Source: Secundilactobacillus hailunensis
GTDB lineage: Bacteria; Bacillota; Bacilli; Lactobacillales; Lactobacillaceae
Direction: 5' to 3'
NCBI RefSeq assembly: GCF_005405185.1
Contig: NZ_BJDO01000023.1
Location: 1 to 39,156 of the forward strand
Length of the DNA stretch: 39,156 nucleotides
The notes under the pieces were generated by a model. That model ran no database searches. It was not told where the DNA came from and was given only the letters and a program-made list of their open reading frames with translations. Position 1 is the stretch's first letter. The number at the start of each line of letters is the position of its first letter. Below, piece by piece: positions 9,440 to 17,573 of the stretch. The position numbers were made by a program, and so were the translations under genes.

Positions 9440-10366
9440 TTAGAAGTAAGTCTTCAAGAAAGCGGCTACTCGTGCCTGATAGGCTGCAGGATTATACCAG
9501 AAACTTTCGGCGTGAGTCGCGTTTTTAACGATCCACAGCTGTTTCGGGGCCTTAGTGGCATGGTAGTTTTCGTAAGCCATTCTTACTGGCACGTAGGTAT
9601 CCTTACCGCCGTGAATGAAGAGAATCGGCCGGCGGTTCTTTTTGAGCTGTTCTTTAGAAGAGACGTCACCGAGATAATAACCTAACCGGCGCCGGTTGAT
9701 GGTGCTGACCATTGGTTCAAACGGATATTCAGGTAAGTGATACTGTTCCTTCAGCAGATAAGTCATTTCTTCTTTAATGCTGGAATAGCCGCAGTCAGCA
9801 ATGATGGCTTTTACCTGAGTGGGTAAGTTTTCGCCCGACAGCATTTCCATCGTGGCACCGCCCATGCTGACACCGAAGAGCAAGATCTTTTCGTCCTCGC
9901 CCTTAATGTCGATCAATTTGTTGATCCAGGCCATGTAATCCAGTCAGTCTAGCCAGCCAAAATTGATGTATTGTCCGGCACTGTCCCCGTGCGCCCGGTC
10001 GTCTGGCAGTAACACGTTGAAGCCTAGGTTGTAAAACATCTGGGCATAGTTTGCCATGGTTTCGCGGTTACCCTTATAACCGTGAGAAATGATCACCGTT
10101 TTTTTCAGGTGATCGGGATGTTGAATAAAGGTCGCGACCAGCCGTTTAGCCGGATCGTTTTGATGTAAGTACCAAGTTTCATGGGGAATTTGCCGAAACC
10201 AGTCGACATAGTTGTAATATTGCTGCGCGTACTTTTGCTTTTCAGCAGAAGTTTCGGGCACGTAATTGACCCGTTTAAAGGCCACGTTAAACAGTCGATG
10301 ACTAACGTAAAGCGCGCCAGTGGCAACTGCTGCTAGCGAGAGTCCAAGTGTAACTGATTTTTTCAA
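9440..10366 (-). pseudogene. Alpha/beta hydrolase broken by one in-frame TGA
   Basis: Read through one stop, this is a 308-codon alpha/beta hydrolase with an N-terminal hydrophobic anchor (about residues 6-24). The fold is complete. It has an oxyanion-region SHGYKG, PDDRAHGDSAG, nucleophile elbow GVSMGG (Ser near 167), Asp in HGGKDTYVP and His in NATHAESFWY. The stop TGA occupies 9944-9946. The frame continues unchanged on both sides (…NFGWLD-stop-LDYMAWIN…), so a single CGA-to-TGA change is the simplest explanation. A fragment could restart at ATG 9934, but it would lack the first strands. It may be an anchored esterase or peptidase-like enzyme in relatives. It ends about 17 nt before the phosphatase gene start region of the next - gene's 3' end, suggesting a former operon. 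Confidence 0.8.
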
Positions 10367-10383
10367 TAGCTAACCTCCGTTAA

Positions 10384-11184
10384 TTAGTGCGTTAAGTAGA
10401 GTTTCTTCAAATCGTTAATATCTTCATTAGATAGTTGCAGGGCTTGATTTAAAAATTGCGGCATAGCACCGTAATGCTTGTTGATAGCTGCCATGGCAGC
10501 ATCAAAATAACCGCTTGAAACGGTCATCTGTGCTTTGATCGTATCTAGCGTGGTGCCGGTGATACCTTCATTTTTAGCTTTAGTCAGGCGATCCTGAATG
10601 AATGGGGACAAAATATCGTTAGTGAGTAAATAATCTTGCTTGACGATTTTTTGCGGTACGCCCAATGCGGAAAGGAAGAACGTTGCGCCCATGCCAGTGC
10701 GATCTTTACCGGCAGTACAATGAAACAGCAAACCATCTTTTTCGTCCGTATTGCTGAGTAGCATGGCAAAAAAATGCCGGTAAGCAGATTGTGCTTGCGG
10801 TTCAGTCACCATTTCTTGGTAGACTTCCACCATATGGTCAAAGCCGTTCTTTTTGCGCGCTTTCAGCTCAGCATTAAGTTCTTCCCGGGTTTTAGAAGCA
10901 TCGGTTTTATCGTCCGGAAAAACGGGCAGGTGGCGATAAAGAATCTGATTAGGAATCTGGTCTGGGGCCTTCGCAACTTCACCATCAGAACGGAAATCTA
11001 CATCGAACTTGATACCATAATCTACTAGTGATTGCTGGTCGTGTTTGGATAAGTGGGCTAAGGTACCTGTTCGAATTACCCGTTGCCACTGCACGGCCTT
11101 ACCGTCATGAGTTTGGTAGCCACCCAAGTCGCGGAAGTTGTAGCCGTGGTCCATTGTCAGGATGCGTTGATTAGTTTGCTGCAT
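10384..11184 (-). CDS. Tyrosine-protein phosphatase (LipA/Iphp type)
   Basis: This is a 266-residue dual-specificity or tyrosine phosphatase of the bacterial family known for broad phosphoester and phosphoinositide activity. The P-loop HCTAGKDRTG lies at residues 155-164 with nucleophile Cys156 and Arg162. NFRDLGGY (16-23) and DFRSDGEV (63-70, general-acid region) are the other family marks. An open frame extends to 11292, but ATG 11184 has GAGGGGGGA at proper spacing, so I use it. It has no signal peptide, so cytoplasmic. It lies just upstream of the broken hydrolase on the same strand, probably co-transcribed with it. Its substrate is unknown. Confidence 0.9.
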   Translation of the reverse strand: MQQTNQRILTMDHGYNFRDLGGYQTHDGKAVQWQRVIRTGTLAHLSKHDQQSLVDYGIKFDVDFRSDGEVAKAPDQIPNQILYRHLPVFPDDKTDASKTREELNAELKARKKNGFDHMVEVYQEMVTEPQAQSAYRHFFAMLLSNTDEKDGLLFHCTAGKDRTGMGATFFLSALGVPQKIVKQDYLLTNDILSPFIQDRLTKAKNEGITGTTLDTIKAQMTVSSGYFDAAMAAINKHYGAMPQFLNQALQLSNEDINDLKKLYLTH

Positions 11185-11379
11185 GAAAAGTCCCCCCTCA
11201 TTTTGTAAATACACGGTTATTGTAACGCAAATGACAGGGCATTTCATGGGTAACGATATTGCTACAATGGTCAATAGACGGGATAGCAGCAAAATGACAG
11301 GACTGCAAATGACTGTTGAAAAGCAATTGAAAGCGCTATAATAATCGTAACCGATTTTGAATAGGAAAGGATGATCGTG

Positions 11380-12036
11380 ATGAAAATTGGAATTATTGGC
11401 GGCAACGGTAAAACCGGCTCAGCCATCTATGCTGAGGCCAAGAAAAGGGATCACGAACCAACTGCTATTGTCCGTAATGAAGAACGCGCCCGCGCGGTAC
11501 TGGGCGATGACGCTAATTTGCTAGTGAAGGACGCCCTTGACTTAACCAAGGCTGACTTGACCGCCTTTGATGTTGTCGTGGATGCGTTTGCTGTTCCGAT
11601 GGGGTCAGCACAGTCCTATCTGCATTTGGACCTGCTGACCAAATTAGTCCGCGAGCTGCGGGAAACCAAGACACGATTGTTCGTGATCATTGGGGCAGCC
11701 AGTCTTAAGTTGCCTGATGGCCACCGTTTATTGGACCAGCTTCAGGCCACGCCAAATAATGAGCAGTGGATCGGCGTACCGCTTAATCAAACCTATGAAT
11801 ATGAATTCTTACAAATGATTGATAATGTCGACTGGGTGGCCATTTCGCCACAAAGTAATTTTGGACCAGGGCCTACTAATGGCTACGTCATGGGTAAAGA
11901 TGAGCTTATGAAGGATGCCAATGGTAAATCAGAACTGTCTAACGGCAATATGGCGCTGGCAATTCTGGATGAAATTGACTCACCAGCCCATAAGCAGCAG
12001 CGCTTCACAGTTCGTAATCAGGAGGCTGATCAATAG
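11380..12036 (+). CDS. NAD(P)-binding SDR-like oxidoreductase
   Basis: This is a 218-residue atypical short-chain-dehydrogenase-like protein. The Rossmann motif GIIGGNGKTGS at residues 4-14 begins the chain. AIVRNEERA and VVVDAFAVP follow as in the NmrA/YwnB (SDR_a5-like) group. The catalytic YxxxK is not evident, so it may be a redox-sensing or isomerase/epimerase-like member rather than a classical dehydrogenase. I start at ATG 11380 because AGGAAAGG (11363-11370) abuts the earlier ATG 11371. Its TAG stop is followed directly by the ATG of the hydrolase gene, so the two are co-translated. Confidence 0.82.
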   Translation: MKIGIIGGNGKTGSAIYAEAKKRDHEPTAIVRNEERARAVLGDDANLLVKDALDLTKADLTAFDVVVDAFAVPMGSAQSYLHLDLLTKLVRELRETKTRLFVIIGAASLKLPDGHRLLDQLQATPNNEQWIGVPLNQTYEYEFLQMIDNVDWVAISPQSNFGPGPTNGYVMGKDELMKDANGKSELSNGNMALAILDEIDSPAHKQQRFTVRNQEADQ

Positions 12037-12921
12037 ATGAGTATGCGCGGTGATTGGCTCTTATTTAAGATAAAACGCAGTCGGTTGAAACAACAGGTGG
12101 CCACTAGTTTCCTGCATCCCGGCCGGCGTACGGATCATCTGGACCCCAGTCAATTTCGGCAGCCGGATCAAGTGAAAGTTGTCCCCTTAGACCAGAGCCG
12201 CCTAGTCACACTGTTACCTAAGACGGCGACTAATAAGCACGTGGTGATTTTTCATGGCGGTGCGTACACGGTTCCCACAACGGAAGGCCACCGGCAGTGG
12301 ATGGAACGCATCGTGTCTCAGATGGGAGCTAAGGCGACCATGCTGGACTTTCCACTCGCACCGGAAAATACCGCGTCAGTAACGGTACCAGCCTCGCTGG
12401 ACGCCTACGCGGAACTGCGGCTGCAATATCCCGATGATCAGTTTTACTGGTTAGGGGATTCTTCTGGTGCTGGCCTGGCGCTGGTGCTGTTACAGCAACT
12501 ACGCGCTCAGCAGCAGCCCATGCCGACAGCTAGCGTATTGGTGTCACCCTGGTCTGATCTAGCGATGCGCGATCCCGAGATTCAGCAGCGCCAGCAGTCG
12601 GACCCAGAACTGCCCTTGCAGGCCATGCGCCAAGTAGCAGCCAATTACGCGGGGACGCTGGTTCTAGATGACCCGTTAGTCAGTCCGTTAAATGGGTCGA
12701 TGGCGCATCTGGGCCACATCAGCCTCTGGTATGGGACGACGGAATTATTGTTACCTGAGCACCGCAAGTTGGCTACTAAGCTCAAACAGGCTGATGGTAC
12801 TCAAGTTGACGTACATGAAATGAAAAATATGCTGCATGATTTTCTCATGTGGCCCAATCTGCCGGAAAGTCGGCAGGTGTTTGAGACATTAAATCAATTG
12901 ATGCAAAAAGACGACCAGTAA
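12037..12921 (+). CDS. Alpha/beta hydrolase of the hormone-sensitive-lipase type
   Basis: This is a 294-residue cytoplasmic esterase-like protein. The oxyanion motif HGG is at residues 73-75 and the nucleophile elbow GDSSGAG at 140-146 with Ser142. A C-terminal LHDF supplies the catalytic His near 267. These are the marks of the HSL/Abhydrolase_3 family, which cleaves short-chain acyl esters. It starts at the base after the previous stop, forming a two-gene operon with the SDR-like protein. A terminator hairpin overlaps its last codons. Its natural substrate cannot be read from sequence. Confidence 0.88.
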   Translation: MSMRGDWLLFKIKRSRLKQQVATSFLHPGRRTDHLDPSQFRQPDQVKVVPLDQSRLVTLLPKTATNKHVVIFHGGAYTVPTTEGHRQWMERIVSQMGAKATMLDFPLAPENTASVTVPASLDAYAELRLQYPDDQFYWLGDSSGAGLALVLLQQLRAQQQPMPTASVLVSPWSDLAMRDPEIQQRQQSDPELPLQAMRQVAANYAGTLVLDDPLVSPLNGSMAHLGHISLWYGTTELLLPEHRKLATKLKQADGTQVDVHEMKNMLHDFLMWPNLPESRQVFETLNQLMQKDDQ

Positions 12922-12936
12922 GACTGGCCGTTTTTA
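12911..12936 (+). terminator. Terminator overlapping a stop codon
   Basis: The stem ACGACCAGT/ACTGGCCGT with one mismatch is followed by TTTTTATTT. It includes the last codons of the hydrolase gene. Confidence 0.7.
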
Positions 12937-12985
12937 TTTGTAATTTTTGGCATTCATTTTAGAACCTGCGAAACCAGTTAGTTGA

Positions 12986-13013
12986 TTGACAATTCTGGGC
13001 GACATGCTATACT
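12986..13013 (+). promoter_or_regulatory. Promoter of the TPP riboswitch-tenA unit
   Basis: TTGACA (12986-12991) and TATACT (13008-13013) are separated by 16 bases, just upstream of the TPP aptamer. Confidence 0.7.
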
Positions 13014-13021
13014 CGCCGTGA

Positions 13022-13098
13022 CATAACGCTAGGGGTGCCTTGAGCTGAGAAATACCCTTTAAACCTGATCTAGTTAGTACTAGCGAAGGGAAGCCAAT
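13022..13098 (+). promoter_or_regulatory. TPP riboswitch (THI element) of tenA
   Basis: Conserved THI-box segments appear in order: CTAGGGGTGC, GCTGAGA, ACCCTTT, AACCTGATCTAGTTAGTACTAGCG and GAAGGGAAG. Binding of thiamine pyrophosphate is expected to lower tenA expression. The 80 bases to the start codon hold AGGGGGTTCC and an AAAAAGGAG ribosome binding site. No T-rich terminator is obvious, so control may act on translation. Confidence 0.93.
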
Positions 13099-13179
13099 GC
13101 AATGAATATGATGATGAACGCTTAGAATAAGGGGGTTCCTAGCTTCTATGCCGAAAAAATAAAAAGGAGATAACACCTG

Positions 13180-13911
13180 ATGAGTTTTTCGACAGAATTG
13201 ATTGAAGCAGGAACGCCTATTTTAGATCACATCATGGAACATCCCTTTGTAAAGGGAATTGGTGCAGGTCAGTTATCCAAAGAAGCACTAATGTTTTACG
13301 TAACGCAGGATTTTAACTACCTCAACGAATTTTTGCATGCTGATGCGGTGGCGCTTTTGAAGAGTACGTCACGTGAAGATATGCAGATCATTGATAACCA
13401 GCTCGATTTTCTTTTGAGCAGTGAATCTGAAGCCCACAAGAACTTTTGTGAAGTTGCCGGAACACCGTATAAATCACTGCAGGGACAGCCAATGGCGCCG
13501 ACCACTAAGCTGTATACTAACCATATGTTAGAGACACTGAAAGCCGGTGACCTGATCGACATCATTGCAGCGATGACACCGTGTCCTTGGACCTACGCCG
13601 AAATTGGGAAGAAACTGGTTGAACAGGGCAAGAATACGCCAGATAATGTGTTTACGCCTTGGATCGAACTTTACGCCGGCACGGCTGATGATGACGATTC
13701 GGATGAGACACCAGAACAGTTGCCGCTCTTTGAGATTTTGGACCGTGAAGCACCGAAATACAGTCGGCAACGGCTTGATCAAGTCAAACGCAGCTTCCTC
13801 GAAAGTTGCGAATTTGAGTGGGACTTCTGGGAACAGGCCTATTATCAAAAAGACTGGCAGTTTTTGCCTGGTGTTAAGTTACCAATAGGTGTAACTGCGA
13901 AGACTAAGTAA
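13180..13911 (+). CDS. tenA: Aminopyrimidine aminohydrolase / thiaminase II TenA
   Basis: This is a 243-residue TenA-family protein. In the best studied members it hydrolyses amino-HMP derived from degraded thiamine to HMP, which ThiD then phosphorylates for re-use. The key residues align with Bacillus TenA: Asp44 in VTQDFNY, the nucleophile Cys135 in AMTPCPWTYAE, and a C-terminal Glu in SCEFEWDFWEQAY. The ATG is preceded by AAAAAGGAG. It is monocistronic under its own TPP riboswitch, apart from thiMDE about 9 kb away. An acidic DDDDSDET insert near residues 169-176 is slightly unusual. A terminator shared with the convergent gene follows. Confidence 0.94.
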   Translation: MSFSTELIEAGTPILDHIMEHPFVKGIGAGQLSKEALMFYVTQDFNYLNEFLHADAVALLKSTSREDMQIIDNQLDFLLSSESEAHKNFCEVAGTPYKSLQGQPMAPTTKLYTNHMLETLKAGDLIDIIAAMTPCPWTYAEIGKKLVEQGKNTPDNVFTPWIELYAGTADDDDSDETPEQLPLFEILDREAPKYSRQRLDQVKRSFLESCEFEWDFWEQAYYQKDWQFLPGVKLPIGVTAKTK

Positions 13912-13935
13912 ATGATTGATCAATCAATTATTTTA

Positions 13936-13977
13936 AAACGGCATGGCGCCGGTATTTCTACTGGGGCCATGCCGTTT
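13936..13977. terminator. Bidirectional terminator
   Basis: AAACGGCATGGC/GCCATGCCGTTT form a 12-bp stem between the converging tenA and peptidase C26 genes. Confidence 0.85.
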
Positions 13978-13993
13978 ATTGTGATATCAACTA

Positions 13994-14734
13994 TTATTTA
14001 CGCGTCCGTTCCGCCACTTTCTGGCTACGGGTAATCAGATCAGCAAACAGCGCTTTAGATTCTGCATGATGTTTATACATATTTTCGGGGTGCCACTGCA
14101 CCGCCAGAATCTGATCGTTGGCGGTGGACTCAAAGGCTTCAATCACACCGTCATCCGCACGAGCGGTCACTTTCAGACTGGTAGCAAGTTGCTTAACCGC
14201 TTGGTGGTGGCGGGAATTGACGTAGGGCCGGGCACCAGTAATTTTAAAGAGACGGCTATCAGGGTCAACGGAAACGTGGTGGGATGGCATATTGCCGGCC
14301 GCTGCCTGATTATGCTTGAGTGTCATGTCGGGGTCTTCTGACAGGTCTTGGTAGACTGTCCCGCCTAAACCAGCATTGATCAGCTGCATACCACGGCAAA
14401 TACCAAAGATAGCTTTTCCCTGAGCAACGGCTTGTTTCAGCAGTTCGATTTCAAATAGATCACGTTTACGGTAGGTCACGCCCAGTTTTTCGTGAGGTTC
14501 TTCACCGTAAAAGGTGGGATCCACATCGGCACCGCCAAGAAAGGCTACCCCATCAAAGAGGTCCATGTAATCAATAACGTCTGCGGGATCAACGCTGGGG
14601 AAAATAATCGGCACGCCACCGGCTTTAACGACGGCTTCAATGGCCGGTCGAGGGGCAAAAGCGGCGTTGCGTTCGTTAATAATGTTAGTCGCTTCAGCTA
14701 AGGTATCAGCTGGCAGTGCAATTCGTGGGCGCAT
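13994..14734 (-). CDS. Class I glutamine amidotransferase-like, peptidase C26 family
   Basis: This is a 246-residue PuuD-like gamma-glutamyl hydrolase. The nucleophile elbow GICRGMQ carries the catalytic Cys near residue 111, and VQWHPE near the C-terminus carries His and Glu. FLGGADVDPTFYGEEP is the family's substrate-side motif. The E. coli homologue PuuD hydrolyses gamma-glutamyl-GABA in putrescine use; other members act on gamma-glutamyl peptides. No puu genes lie nearby, so the substrate is open. The ATG is preceded by GGAGGGTT. A paralogue lies at 27898-28617. Copy C of the hairpin repeat lies upstream. Confidence 0.9.
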   Translation of the reverse strand: MRPRIALPADTLAEATNIINERNAAFAPRPAIEAVVKAGGVPIIFPSVDPADVIDYMDLFDGVAFLGGADVDPTFYGEEPHEKLGVTYRKRDLFEIELLKQAVAQGKAIFGICRGMQLINAGLGGTVYQDLSEDPDMTLKHNQAAAGNMPSHHVSVDPDSRLFKITGARPYVNSRHHQAVKQLATSLKVTARADDGVIEAFESTANDQILAVQWHPENMYKHHAESKALFADLITRSQKVAERTRK

Positions 14735-14807
14735 GGCGAACCCTCCTGTTCTGAAATTATGATGTGATTAGTTTAGCAGGTGAGGGCTAATTAGGCAAGG
14801 TGTGTAA

Positions 14808-14925
14808 CTAGGCGTTTAGAGACTGGAGCCTAAGCCGGTTCTGATAGAAATCCTGGTTCTGGATTTGTATCAGAATTGGCTTAGGTGCAAGTCTCTGCCT
14901 AGTGGAACCCGATTAGGCAATAGAG
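14808..14925. repeat. Long-hairpin intergenic repeat, copy C
   Basis: An 18-bp stem CCTAAGCCGGTTCTGATA (14829-14846) pairs with 14868-14885 with two G-U wobbles. It surrounds the core AAATCC-TGGTTCT-GGATTT, with outer pairs AGAGACT/AGTCTCT and CTAGGC/GCCTAG. The right border GAACCCGATTAGGC is a relic of the TAGCC...GGCTA border. The stem sequence is unrelated to copies A and D although the architecture is the same. Confidence 0.8.
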
Positions 14926-14954
14926 GGGGAATTCCCTCAACAACCTTAAAACAT

Positions 14955-14997
14955 TTAACATTCCCCTAAAATAGGGTTACATTAGTTATGTAACTAA
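14955..14997 (+). promoter_or_regulatory. Promoter with two palindromes (candidate operators)
   Basis: TTAACA (14955-14960), a 17-nt spacer and TACATT (14978-14983) form a promoter for the 87-residue gene. The spacer holds CCCTA-AAA-TAGGG (14964-14976). TTAGTTA-TG-TAACTAA (14982-14997) overlaps the -10 and the likely transcription start. Two palindromes at these positions suggest repressor control. Confidence 0.55.
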
Positions 14998-15013
14998 AAT
15001 TTAAACGAGGTAA

Positions 15014-15277
15014 ATGAAGATGGCAATGACAGAGAGACAAATGATTCAAGAAATTTTGAATACGGTAGATGTTATCTACGCATTCGAAGACGTTGATGAA
15101 GATACCAAGGAATACACGTTACTGGTTACCCAACAGGACAACGATTCACGTCCCCTTGAGACCGTTAATGCTGAAATGAAGAAGTATTTCCAGGAAGCAG
15201 ACTTCAACTACAAAGAAGAACTGCACCCAACGAATACCGACAAGCAAGCTGATATCCGTGTCCTGATCAAACGGTAA
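15014..15277 (+). CDS. Small conserved-type hypothetical protein
   Basis: This is an 87-residue soluble acidic protein that I do not recognise. An N-terminal helix (about 1-22) precedes predicted strands around DVIYAFEDV and EYTLLVTQQ. A second helix follows (VNAEMKKYFQEADF), ending in DIRVLIKR, a small alpha-beta layout. ATG 15014 follows ACGAGGTAA; MAM at residues 3-5 offers a later alternative start. It is monocistronic with its own promoter, palindromes and terminator, which argues for a real regulated gene. Confidence 0.65.
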   Translation: MKMAMTERQMIQEILNTVDVIYAFEDVDEDTKEYTLLVTQQDNDSRPLETVNAEMKKYFQEADFNYKEELHPTNTDKQADIRVLIKR

Positions 15278-15308
15278 TTGAATCGATCATTGATATAAAT
15301 GAGCATTT

Positions 15309-15344
15309 AAACCCCGTACAGTTATTTTACTGTATGAGGTTTTT
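15309..15344 (+). terminator. Rho-independent terminator
   Basis: The stem AAACC..TACAGT/ACTGTA..GGTTT with small internal mismatches is followed by TTTTT. It ends the 87-residue gene. Confidence 0.75.
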
Positions 15345-15376
15345 GTTGTATTCTGCCGTAATTAATGACAGGTACT

Positions 15377-15423
15377 TTGTGAATGTGATAAAGTAAGACT
15401 AGTTTTGAAACCGTTTACTAGTC
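15377..15423 (+). promoter_or_regulatory. glpK-like promoter with overlapping cre site
   Basis: TTGTGA (15377-15382), a 17-nt spacer and TAGTTT (15400-15405) form the promoter. TGAAACCGTTTACT (15406-15419) matches the CcpA cre consensus at all but the last base and begins directly after the -10. It sits inside a larger inverted repeat GACTAGT...ACTAGTC (15397-15423). CcpA bound here should block transcription when a preferred sugar is present. Confidence 0.75.
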
Positions 15424-15448
15424 ACAAACTTGGAAGGATTGAGTTGTT

Positions 15449-16963
15449 ATGGCAATGAAGCAGCCGGAACATTATATACTCGCGATCGATCAAGGGACCT
15501 CGGTGACCCGGGCCATGTTGTTTGACCACTCTGGCCGTAAGGTGATTGAAAGCCAGAAGTCGTTTCCGCAATACTATCCGCATAATGGCTGGGTGGAAGT
15601 GGATGCCAATGAGATCTGGAATTCAGTGCAGTCGGTCATCGCCAGTGCGCTGATCGATGCTGGGGTTCATCCCGAATACATCGACGGCATTGGCATTTCC
15701 AGCCAACGTGAAACCACGGTGATCTGGGATAAGGCGACTGGACAGCCCATCTACCATGCCATTGGCTGGCTGTCGAAGCAGACCGCGCCGATCGCCAAGC
15801 AAATGGTGGCGGCTGGTTATGCCGAACTGATTCACGAACATACCGGTCTGATCATTGATTCCTACTTCTCAGCCACTAAAGTTCGCTGGTTGCTCGATCA
15901 CGTTGACGGCGCTCAAGAACGTGCTGAAAAGGGTGAGCTGCTGATGGGGACCATTGACAGCTGGCTAGTTTGGAAATTATCGGATGGGCAATTGCACATT
16001 ACCGACTATACCAACGCCAGTCGAACGATGATGTTTAACATTCACGATTTAAAATGGGACGATGAAATCCTTAAAATTTTGAACATTCCCAAGCAAATGC
16101 TGCCAGAAATTCATTCCTGCTCGGAAGTTTACGGCACCACTAAGAATTACCAATTTTACGGAGTTGAAGTCCCAATCTGCGGACTCGTCGGTGACCAGCA
16201 GGCAGCCTTGGTCGGTCAAATGGCGTTCAAGCCCGGTGAGGTCAAGAATACTTATGGCGATGGGGCTTTTATCATGATGAATACTGGGGATCAGCCGCAG
16301 CTGTCCAACCATAAGTTGTTGACCACGATCGCCTATGATTTAGAGGGGCACGTCACCTATGCCCTTGAAGGGTCGATCTTCGTGGCTGGGACAGCGCTGA
16401 ACTGGTTGCAAGAAACCATGAAGATCATTGATAACGTCCCACAATCCCGGCAAGTCGCCATGCAATCCACGAATGATGATGAAGTCTACGTGGTGCCGGC
16501 CTTTAACGGGTTGGGCGCGCCGTACTGGGATCAGGATGCTCGAGGGGCGGTCTTTGGGCTGACCCGTGGGACTGACCGGAGTGATTTCGTGAAGGCTACC
16601 CTGCAGTCGATTGCCTATCAGACGCGCGATATTATTGAAACCATGCGTCAGGATACGGCCATGCCGGTGGTGGAAATTCTAGCTGATGGCGGGGCATCGC
16701 GTAACCGCTATTTGATGCAGTTTCAAGCCGATATTTTGAACCTGCCGATCGTGCGTTCCAGCGATGAAGATACTACTGCGCTGGGGGCTGCTATTTGTGC
16801 TGGCCTCGCTATCGGTTACTGGAAGGATCTAAAGGAAGTCAGTCAGATTCACGCGGCTGGCAGAACCTTCACGCCGAAAATGACCGAAGAACGCCGAGCC
16901 CGTTTATATGATGGCTGGCAAGTCGCCATCAAGGCCACCCGAGCGTTTAAACCACAGCATTAA
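15449..16963 (+). CDS. glpK: Glycerol kinase-like FGGY carbohydrate kinase, divergent active site
   Basis: This is a 504-residue FGGY kinase most like glycerol kinase, which phosphorylates glycerol to glycerol 3-phosphate with [41 protein letters not shown] (Asp249), [14 protein letters not shown] and the long [12 protein letters not shown] motif match GlpK. Several normally fixed positions differ. NTYGTG is NTYGDG, so the ATP-site Thr (268 in E. coli) is Asp271. AIVWQxRxT is AIGWLSKQT. The HPr-phosphorylated His of Gram-positive GlpK (YHFYG) is Gln235 (YQFYG). No glpF or glpD lies beside it. It may be a paralogue with altered control or another polyol substrate. A cre site overlaps the promoter region. 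Confidence 0.85.
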   Translation: MAMKQPEHYILAIDQGTSVTRAMLFDHSGRKVIESQKSFPQYYPHNGWVEVDANEIWNSVQSVIASALIDAGVHPEYIDGIGISSQRETTVIWDKATGQPIYHAIGWLSKQTAPIAKQMVAAGYAELIHEHTGLIIDSYFSATKVRWLLDHVDGAQERAEKGELLMGTIDSWLVWKLSDGQLHITDYTNASRTMMFNIHDLKWDDEILKILNIPKQMLPEIHSCSEVYGTTKNYQFYGVEVPICGLVGDQQAALVGQMAFKPGEVKNTYGDGAFIMMNTGDQPQLSNHKLLTTIAYDLEGHVTYALEGSIFVAGTALNWLQETMKIIDNVPQSRQVAMQSTNDDEVYVVPAFNGLGAPYWDQDARGAVFGLTRGTDRSDFVKATLQSIAYQTRDIIETMRQDTAMPVVEILADGGASRNRYLMQFQADILNLPIVRSSDEDTTALGAAICAGLAIGYWKDLKEVSQIHAAGRTFTPKMTEERRARLYDGWQVAIKATRAFKPQH

Positions 16964-16982
16964 AGTTTTGGATAAGTAAGAC

Positions 16983-17028
16983 AAAAGTGTGACCATCAAC
17001 CGTTTTTGACTGATGGTCACACTTTTTG
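16983..17028. terminator. Bidirectional terminator
   Basis: AAAAGTGTGACCATCA/TGATGGTCACACTTTTT form a long perfect stem between convergent genes. Confidence 0.93.
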
Positions 17029-17036
17029 TCACATAC

Positions 17037-17477
17037 TTATTTTTTAGCTTTAGGTAAATAGCCACTACTGGTAAGTAAATCCTTCGACCGCTGTGTTGCC
17101 GGTTTATAGCCCCGGTTGAATAAGTGGCGGAAGTACATCAGGTTGTACAGATAGCCCCAAACAAAGCTCAGTGCGAATTGCAGTACACTGGTGACAATGT
17201 TAAAGGTCTGTATCGAAGAAAAGTGAATGGAGTATAGTCCCAAGACGACCCCCAGGTTCACACCGAGCATACAGAGCAGGTTATACCAATCTCCCCGAAA
17301 AATGGGAACAAGGAAGGAGAAGAGAAAAGTGGTGTATGAAAAACCGACTTTACTGATTCTGATATCGCCTTCCTCTTTTACAACGGTGGCATAGTTAGGT
17401 GGGACGGGCAGCCCGTTTGGCCCCTCGTTGTTATCACCATTATTGCCGTTATTGCCGTTTCCAAATGGATTTTGCAT
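17037..17477 (-). CDS. DUF2628-like small membrane protein
   Basis: This is a 146-residue protein with an Asn/Gly-rich N-terminus (FGNGNNGNNGDNNEGPNG). Two to three hydrophobic segments follow (about 48-60, 66-85, 93-115). The stretch GFSYTTFLFSFLVPIFRGDW resembles the DUF2628/HrgC family, in which a WxxFxFG..P.FRGDW motif precedes the membrane spans. The function is unknown. It is preceded by AGAGGGG and lies 96 nt downstream of the methyltransferase gene on the same strand, so may share its transcript. Confidence 0.7.
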   Translation of the reverse strand: MQNPFGNGNNGNNGDNNEGPNGLPVPPNYATVVKEEGDIRISKVGFSYTTFLFSFLVPIFRGDWYNLLCMLGVNLGVVLGLYSIHFSSIQTFNIVTSVLQFALSFVWGYLYNLMYFRHLFNRGYKPATQRSKDLLTSSGYLPKAKK

Positions 17478-17573
17478 TTAACCCCTCTTTTCTACACGGA
17501 ATCTTTTAAAAGTCAAAATTGGTCAAACCGGTTATTGGTTTATGATAAGCCTAAATTCAATTTTTGGCTAACG

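Noticed and set aside
9341-9685. A 114-codon open frame on the + strand
   Set aside because: It lies antisense to the hydrolase pseudogene over most of its length, lacks a ribosome binding site, and its translation has no domain-like features.
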